A stretch of 64,000 nucleotides of DNA, from NCBI GenBank assembly GCA_938003985.1, contig CALKWZ010000067.1, positions 16,740 through 80,739 of the forward strand, read 5' to 3'. Position numbers and translations under genes: made by a program. Shown piece by piece: positions 58,983-64,000 of the stretch; position 1 is the stretch's first letter; every line of letters begins with the position of its first letter. Below the pieces are notes generated by a model that saw only the letters and a list, made by a program, of their open reading frames with translations, was not told where the DNA came from and searched no databases. This stretch comes from an uncultured Verrucomicrobiota bacterium (GTDB lineage Bacteria; Verrucomicrobiota; Kiritimatiellia; CAIQIC01; Lenti-01).

Positions 58983-59984
58983 CTATTCGTCCGGCACGGG
59001 CCAAAGAAATTGGCCGGTCTGGCGGAAATGCAGGAGCGCGCGGAGGGATTGCTCGGACTTGCGTTCGACGGCCTCGGCGGTGTTGAACGCGTTGTGGGGG
59101 GTGAGCAGGACGTCGGGCCGCTGGCGCAGGCGCAGCAAGGCCTGGTTGTCGGGCGTGAGCGCCGCGGGATTGCCCGTGCGCAGCGCGGGGGCGAGGGTGG
59201 CCTCTTCGTTGAAGACGTCGAGCGCCACGCCGGAAAGCAACCCTTCCTCCAGCGCCGCCTCCAGCACGGCGGCGGGCGTGAACTCGCCGCGGGCGACGTT
59301 GACGAGGAGGGGCTTGCACCGGGCCTGCGCCAGCACGGCGCGCGTGAAGTAGCCGCGGTTGCGCGCCGTGAGGTTCATCGCGCAGACGACGATGTCCGCT
59401 TCGGCCAGCGCTTCCGCGGGCGAGCCGTAGGCCACGTCGGCATGGCGTTGCACGGGATCCACGCCAAGCACCTCGATCCCGAGCGCGCCGGCGATTTTCC
59501 AGATTTCGTAGCCGATGTGGCCCACGCCGAAGAGCGCCATTTTCTTGCCGGGATTTTCGCGGCCGGTCAGGTGGTCGCGGCGGAAGCGGTCGAACTCGGC
59601 CAGTTGCCGGGGCAGGCGGCGCAGCAGGGCGGTCCACAGCAGCAGGGCCTGCTCGGCGACGGCGCGCACGCAGTAGAGCGGCAGGTAGCCGAGGACGGGG
59701 CAGGCGGCGCCGGCGGCGGCGCGATAGGCGAAGAGATGGTCGTAGCCGGTGGAACGCGTCAGGATGCCGCGCAACTGCGGCGCCCAGGCCGGCGGCAGGA
59801 CGGATTGCGTGCGCAGGCTGACGACGGGCGCGGGCGGCGCCGCGTGGCCCGTTTCCTGGATCGTCAGCGGGGAATGGCCGACGCGCAGGCCGGTTTCGGC
59901 GGCGTAGTGCAGGAGCCGTTCGGCTTCTTCGGCGAACGCCTCGTAGAAAAAGACGTCGCAGGCGGCGGTCGGCGCGGAGGGCAT
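58983..59984 (-). CDS. D-isomer-specific 2-hydroxyacid dehydrogenase
   Basis: A 333-residue NAD-dependent dehydrogenase. MALFGVGHIGYEIWKIAGALGIEVLGVDP is the Rossmann motif. The catalytic triad is seen in LVNVARGEF (Arg), VALDVFNEEATL (Glu) and LLTPHNAFNT (His). The N-terminal substrate half is shorter and less conserved than in D-lactate dehydrogenase or glycerate dehydrogenase. The specific substrate cannot be assigned. Its stop and that of the BtuF-like gene adjoin as convergent genes; ATG 59984 is 3 bases downstream of the membrane protein gene's end. Confidence 0.88.
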   Translation of the reverse strand: MPSAPTAACDVFFYEAFAEEAERLLHYAAETGLRVGHSPLTIQETGHAAPPAPVVSLRTQSVLPPAWAPQLRGILTRSTGYDHLFAYRAAAGAACPVLGYLPLYCVRAVAEQALLLWTALLRRLPRQLAEFDRFRRDHLTGRENPGKKMALFGVGHIGYEIWKIAGALGIEVLGVDPVQRHADVAYGSPAEALAEADIVVCAMNLTARNRGYFTRAVLAQARCKPLLVNVARGEFTPAAVLEAALEEGLLSGVALDVFNEEATLAPALRTGNPAALTPDNQALLRLRQRPDVLLTPHNAFNTAEAVERKSEQSLRALLHFRQTGQFLWPVPDE

Positions 59985-59986
59985 GC

Positions 59987-60862
59987 CTAGGGCGCGGTGA
60001 CCGGCGCAGCGGCGGCCGGAGCGGCCGCGTCGAGCGCCGGTTTCAGCTGTTCCAGCGTCAGATCGGGCTGGCCGAGGGCCGGTTCGTCGGCCGCGGGGGC
60101 GGCGGCGGGTTCGGCCGGAGGCGGGGGCGCGTCCTTGGCCTTCGCCTTGTGCCTGGCCTTTTCCTTTTTCGCGGGGGCGGGCGAAGCCTCCGCCGCTTTT
60201 TCTTCGGCGGGCGCCGCGGGTTTTTCCGCCGCCGGCGCGGGGGCCGGTTCGGTTTTTTCGGCGACGACGGCCGGCGTTTGTTCCGCGCCGGGCGCCGGGG
60301 CGGCGCGATCCGCGCCGCGCACGAAGTAGAACCCGAGGGCGACGACGGCCAGGAAGAAGAAGATCACCAGCGCCGTCATGCGGCGCTCGGAGCGGCGCAT
60401 CACTTCGCGCAGGAGCTGTTCCGATTCGCGCGAGCGGTGGATCAGGTCCGTGATCGTGCGCGAGGAGGCCTTCTGCGATTCGTCCATCGCGGCGAGGGTG
60501 TTGTTGAGGTTGCCCATGCTGTCGGTGAGCCGGCGGTTGTTTTCCATGCCGCTTTCGAGCTGCTGCTTGAACATCGTCATGACTTCGTGCTGGCGGTCCA
60601 TGGCGCCGGGCACTTTCTCGAGCATGGTCAGGACGCTGGTCTGGACGGTTTCCTGCCGATCGAGGTGGCTGCGGATGGCGCGGATGAGGTCGACCATCTC
60701 GAGATAGCCGTTCTGCATGGCAACGGCCTGCTGTTTCTTGCGCGAGGTGAACAGGCGGCGCAGGAAGCCGGGCTTCTTCTGCGGCACGGGCGGCGGAACG
60801 GAGAGGGCGCCGCCGGGCTCGGGCGGGAGAACGTCGGGTTCCGGGCGGTGGGCTTCGGTCAT
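59987..60862 (-). CDS. Single-pass membrane protein with N-terminal coiled coil and Ala/Pro/Glu-rich outer domain
   Basis: A 291-residue protein of unknown function. Residues about 40-165 are a heptad-like helix region (AMQNGYLEMVDLIRAIRSHLDRQETVQTSVLTMLEKVP, NNRRLTDSMGNLNNTLAAMDESQ), then one transmembrane segment (about 165-182, ALVIFFFLAVVALGFYFV) and a low-complexity Ala/Pro/Lys/Glu tail that should be periplasmic. It recalls divisome or envelope scaffolds in general layout only. GGAGG lies 9 bases before ATG 60862. Confidence 0.65.
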   Translation of the reverse strand: MTEAHRPEPDVLPPEPGGALSVPPPVPQKKPGFLRRLFTSRKKQQAVAMQNGYLEMVDLIRAIRSHLDRQETVQTSVLTMLEKVPGAMDRQHEVMTMFKQQLESGMENNRRLTDSMGNLNNTLAAMDESQKASSRTITDLIHRSRESEQLLREVMRRSERRMTALVIFFFLAVVALGFYFVRGADRAAPAPGAEQTPAVVAEKTEPAPAPAAEKPAAPAEEKAAEASPAPAKKEKARHKAKAKDAPPPPAEPAAAPAADEPALGQPDLTLEQLKPALDAAAPAAAAPVTAP

Positions 60863-61097
60863 GGCAAGGTACCTCCGTGAAGGTGGTTCATGCCGCGCAT
60901 TTTATGCCCGCCTAGCCGCGCTCCGCAATCCCAAAGAGGCCGCCGCCGCGCTTCGCCGGCCGAAAAAACGCGGGTCGGCCGCGATTTGACGTTGCATCGG
61001 GCGGCGGAACGTCTCAATTTCGCGGCGTGAAGGCGGTGCAGGGACGCGCGCGCGCGGGTCCGGCACCCTTTTTTGCGCCGAGGAGAAAACGGAAAAC

Positions 61098-63023
61098 ATG
61101 TCGCGCGGATTGACGGAAGCGTTGGATGGTTGGGACAGCGTCCGCAGCAGCGAGCTGTACGGCGTGGAAGCCTGGGGCAACGGGTATTTCCACGTCACGG
61201 AAGACGGGTTTGCGGCCGTGCGCCTGCAGAACAGCGCGGGGCCGGTCAGCGTCAAGTTCCACGACATCGTGCAGGGCCTCTACCAGCGCGGCTTCAGCCT
61301 GCCGATCCTGCTGCGCTTCGGCGACCTGCTGGCGGCGCGCCTGCGGGCGATCCACGAAGCGTTCGCGAAGGCGATCGCCGACTCCGGCTACGCGGGGCTC
61401 TACCGCGGCGTGTACCCCATCAAGGTCAACCAGCAGCAGCAGACCGTCGCGGACGTCGTCAAGTTCGGCCGCGACCTGCACCACGGCCTCGAAGCCGGCT
61501 CGAAGGCGGAACTGATCGCCGCGCTGGCCTACCTGCACGATCCCGAGGCCTTCATCGTCTGCAACGGCTACAAGGACGCCGAATTCATCGATCTGGCGCT
61601 GTCGTCGCTCAAGATGGGCCTGCAGACGATCCTGGTGCTGGAAATGCCCGGCGAGCTGGACCTGCTGCTCGACCGCGCGGCGAAGATGAACATCCGTCCG
61701 CGCATCGGCCTCCGCGTGCGGCTGGCGAGCTCCGTCGGCGGCAAGTGGTCGGAATCCGGCGGCGAGAGCAGCGTGTTCGGCCTGACGCCGCCGCAGGTGA
61801 TCGCGGCGGTCGACCGCCTGCGCGAGCTCGGCATGCTCGACTGCCTCGAGCTGCTGCACTACCACCTCGGCTCGCAGGTGCCCAACATCCGCGAGATCCG
61901 CGAAGCCATCCGCGAGGCCGCGCGCTACTACGCCAGCCTGGTGCAGGAAGGCGCCAAGATGGGCGTGCTCGACATCGGCGGCGGGCTGGCCATCGACTAC
62001 GACGGCTCCCGCTGCAACTGCGCCAGCAGCGCCAACTACGACGTGGGCGAATACGCGGCCGACGTCGTCGAAGGCGTGATGGACGTCTGCACCCGCGCCG
62101 GCGTCGCCCACCCGACGCTCGTCAGCGAATCCGGCCGCGCCCTCGTCGGCTACAATTCCGTGCTGCTGATGAACGTGCTCAGCACGCGTTCGGTCGAGGT
62201 GGCCGAGGCGCCCAAACCGCTGCCCAAGCCCATCCCCGAACCCATCCGCAATCTGATGGACGTGGCCGCCGGCCTGCGCACGCGCAACCTCGGCGAGTTC
62301 TACAACGACGCCATCTTCTACCGCGAGGAAATCCAGAAGGCGTTCAAGCACGGCGACCTCACCCTGCGCCAGCACGCCGCGGCCGACCGCCTCTTCTGGC
62401 ACATCCTCACCCGCATCCGCGCGGAGCTGCCCAAGCTGCGCTTCGTGCCCGAGGACATGCGCGGCCTCGAGGAACTCATGGCCGACGTCTACTACTGCAA
62501 CTTCAGCGTGTTCCAGTCGCTGCCCGACAGCTGGGCCATCGACCAGCTCTTCCCGATCATGCCCATCCAGCGGCTCAACGAAAAACCCGCGCGCCTCGCC
62601 GTCCTCTCCGACATCACCTGCGACTGCGACGGCAAGATCGACCACTTCGTCGGCATGCCCGACACCCGCGCCGCGCTGCCCGTCCACGCCGTCGGCAAGG
62701 ACGAGGACTACGTCCTCGCCGTCTTCCTCGTCGGCGCCTACCAGGAAACCCTCGGCGACCTCCACAATCTCTTCGGCGACACCAACGTCGCCAGCATCCA
62801 CGTGGACGACGCCGGCGAAATCTCCTACGAGCAGGAACTCGACGGCGACTCCGTCGGCGACGTCTTGAGCTACGTCGAATACAACCCGCAGGGCCTGCTG
62901 GCCCGCTTCCGCGAACTGGCCGAGGAAGCCGTCCGCCAGAAGCGCATTTCGCCCACCGAACGCCGCGAGATCCTCGACGCCTACGAAAACGGCCTGCGCG
63001 GCTACACCTACTTCGAAACGTGA
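61098..63023 (+). CDS. speA: Biosynthetic arginine decarboxylase
   Basis: A 641-residue PLP enzyme converting arginine to agmatine. GVYPIKVNQQQQTVADVVKFG contains the PLP lysine, RIGLRVRLASSVGGKWSESGGESSVFGLTPPQVIAAV is a family block, HYHLGSQVPNI and VLDIGGGLAIDYDGS bind PLP phosphate, and the late CDCDGKIDHF carries a substrate/catalytic cysteine-like site. The length agrees with E. coli SpeA (658). GAGGAGAAAACG precedes ATG 61098. The agmatinase gene follows after 8 bases, giving an arginine-to-putrescine operon. Confidence 0.96.
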   Translation: MSRGLTEALDGWDSVRSSELYGVEAWGNGYFHVTEDGFAAVRLQNSAGPVSVKFHDIVQGLYQRGFSLPILLRFGDLLAARLRAIHEAFAKAIADSGYAGLYRGVYPIKVNQQQQTVADVVKFGRDLHHGLEAGSKAELIAALAYLHDPEAFIVCNGYKDAEFIDLALSSLKMGLQTILVLEMPGELDLLLDRAAKMNIRPRIGLRVRLASSVGGKWSESGGESSVFGLTPPQVIAAVDRLRELGMLDCLELLHYHLGSQVPNIREIREAIREAARYYASLVQEGAKMGVLDIGGGLAIDYDGSRCNCASSANYDVGEYAADVVEGVMDVCTRAGVAHPTLVSESGRALVGYNSVLLMNVLSTRSVEVAEAPKPLPKPIPEPIRNLMDVAAGLRTRNLGEFYNDAIFYREEIQKAFKHGDLTLRQHAAADRLFWHILTRIRAELPKLRFVPEDMRGLEELMADVYYCNFSVFQSLPDSWAIDQLFPIMPIQRLNEKPARLAVLSDITCDCDGKIDHFVGMPDTRAALPVHAVGKDEDYVLAVFLVGAYQETLGDLHNLFGDTNVASIHVDDAGEISYEQELDGDSVGDVLSYVEYNPQGLLARFRELAEEAVRQKRISPTERREILDAYENGLRGYTYFET

Positions 63024-63031
63024 GGCCGCCC

Positions 63032-63907
63032 ATGCCGCAGATCCCTTCCTTCCTCGACGTCCTCCACGCGAACGCGCCCGCCGCCAAGGCGCAGGTGCAC
63101 GTGATCCCCGCGCCGATGGAGACCACCGTCTGCTACGGCGGCGGCACCGCCCGCGCGCCGCGCGCGATCCTCGAAGCTTCGCGCCAGCTCGACGATTTCG
63201 ACGGCCGCCGCTGGCCCACCGACCTCGCCATCCACACCCAGCCGTTCGTGAAGCCCGCCGCCGGCAAGGGGAGTCCGACGGCGCGTTGGCTCGCCGCCAT
63301 CGAAAAAGCGGTGGCCAAGGCCCTGCGCTGCGGCGCGCTGCCCGCCGTGCTCGGCGGCGAGCACACCGCCACGCTCGGCTCCGCCCGCGCCTTGAAAGCC
63401 GCCGGCGCAAACGTCGGCTTCATCCATTTCGACGCCCATGCCGACCTGCGCGACGTCTACAAGGGCACCAAGCTCTCCCACGCCTGCGTCCTGCGGCGCG
63501 TGCACGAACTCGGTTTCCCGCTCGTCCAGATCGGCACCCGCGCCGTCAGCCGCGAAGAAGCGGACTACCGCGCCGAAAACGAAAAGACGATCTGCGCCTA
63601 CGACGCGCGGTTCCTCGCCGCCGGCAAGTTGCCGAAGAAATGGATCCCCAGGGATTTCCCCAAAAAAGTCTTCGTTTCCTTCGACCTCGACGCCTTCGAT
63701 CCCGCCGTGATCCCCGCCACCGGCACGCCCGTGCCCGGCGGCCTCGGCTGGCGCGAGGCGCTCCGGCTGATCGACGACGTCGCCGCCGCGCGCAAGATCG
63801 TCGGCTTCGACGTGGTCGAGCTCGCGCCCATGCGGAACCTGCACCACCCCGACTACACCGCCGCGCTGCTCGTCTATGCCCTCATGGCCGCCGCCGCGCG
63901 GTCGTGA
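63032..63907 (+). CDS. speB: Agmatinase
   Basis: A 291-residue ureohydrolase that turns agmatine into putrescine and urea. VHVIPAPMETTVCYGGGTARAP opens the family fold. Manganese ligands are in VLGGEHTAT (His), FIHFDAHADLRD (Asp, His, Asp) and VFVSFDLDAFDPAVIPATGTPVPGG (two Asp). It follows speA by 8 bases. It is followed right after the stop by a copy of the 31-bp palindrome element. Confidence 0.95.
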   Translation: MPQIPSFLDVLHANAPAAKAQVHVIPAPMETTVCYGGGTARAPRAILEASRQLDDFDGRRWPTDLAIHTQPFVKPAAGKGSPTARWLAAIEKAVAKALRCGALPAVLGGEHTATLGSARALKAAGANVGFIHFDAHADLRDVYKGTKLSHACVLRRVHELGFPLVQIGTRAVSREEADYRAENEKTICAYDARFLAAGKLPKKWIPRDFPKKVFVSFDLDAFDPAVIPATGTPVPGGLGWREALRLIDDVAAARKIVGFDVVELAPMRNLHHPDYTAALLVYALMAAAARS

Positions 63908-63910
63908 TTC

Positions 63911-63956
63911 AAAGTTTTTACGTTCTACGTAAAAACGCGCGAAACTTTTTACGTTC
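63911..63956. repeat. 31-bp-period palindrome element (one full and one partial unit)
   Basis: AAAGTTTTTACG starts at 63911 and leads into a palindrome of TTTTTACGT/ACGTAAAAA around TCT. A second unit begins at 63942 (31 bases on) with AAACTTTTTACGTTC and then breaks off into unrelated sequence. It is the same element as the array at 52665-52746, 11 kb away, here directly after the agmatinase stop. Confidence 0.87.
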
Positions 63957-64000
63957 TGGCAGTGTCAAACATCAAGTGCACGATTGTTCGGCATGCAAGG
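63957..64000. other. Unassigned sequence at the right edge
   Basis: The last 44 bases after the broken palindrome unit contain no open gene start that I can support. The abrupt end of the repeat unit would fit an insertion or a different element beginning here, but the window ends before it can be judged. Confidence 0.3.

Overview
The window is high-GC bacterial chromosome with dense coding, many 4-bp ATGA/GTGA start-stop overlaps and frequent GTG starts. Taken together, the content fits a Gram-negative of the PVC type (Verrucomicrobiota/Kiritimatiellota/Lentisphaerota-like). The supporting genes are a type II secretion pseudopilin operon, a GbsR-type regulator heading a polysaccharide operon, secreted InlB-like repeat proteins with a PPC domain, an LpxL-like acyltransferase and dnaA next to dnaN. 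This assignment is inference; there is no rRNA or other decisive marker here.

Region 1 (about 1-19,100, minus strand) is one very long operon for a surface polysaccharide. It starts with a GbsR-like regulator and the ABC exporter (Wzm/Wzt-like). It then runs through acetyltransferases, family 2 and family 4 glycosyltransferases (one a truncated duplicate), a DUF6625-type protein, an O-carbamoyltransferase, a CMP-sialic-acid-type cytidylyltransferase, a CBS-NeuB-SAF-TIM barrel fusion, a surface-carbohydrate protein and a small P-loop kinase. It ends with an MBOAT O-acyltransferase and a partial SGNH protein cut by the window edge. The set predicts a nonulosonic-acid-containing, carbamoylated and O-acylated polymer exported by the ABC route.

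Region 2 (19,200-30,900) holds a large secreted GDSL/repeat/PPC protein between two membrane-anchored helical proteins, the pseudopilin operon gspGHIJK, UDP-glucose dehydrogenase and an Rrf2 regulator with three cysteines. Region 3 (30,900-40,000) mixes housekeeping genes: nudC, an amino-acid binding protein, a sugar epimerase, pncC, a sigma-70 factor, mnmE and mnmG. mnmG carries two perfect parS-like palindromes inside an in-frame insertion. Region 4 (39,400-43,900) has an ECF sigma factor, a membrane protein with an extracytoplasmic alpha-toroid domain and a secreted alpha-toroid protein, then a lower-GC SUMF1-like lipoprotein and REP-like hairpins.

Region 5 (43,900-50,900) is the replication-origin neighbourhood: an M24 peptidase, dnaA, dnaN, DnaA-box-like clusters on both sides of dnaA, tRNA-Gln(CTG) and ptsP. 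Region 6 (50,900-64,000) has a membrane hydrolase-like protein, nitroreductase, HAD phosphatase, LpxL-like acyltransferase, GT28-like glycosyltransferase, lipA, DUF1015, an RlmI-like methyltransferase, a BtuF-like lipoprotein, a D-2-hydroxyacid dehydrogenase, a coiled-coil membrane protein and speA-speB for putrescine synthesis.

The most unusual signals are the 31-bp-phased TTTTACGT/ACGTAAAA palindrome arrays found at two distant places, the parS-like sites embedded in mnmG, the ECF-sigma/alpha-toroid trio and the four-part NeuB fusion.
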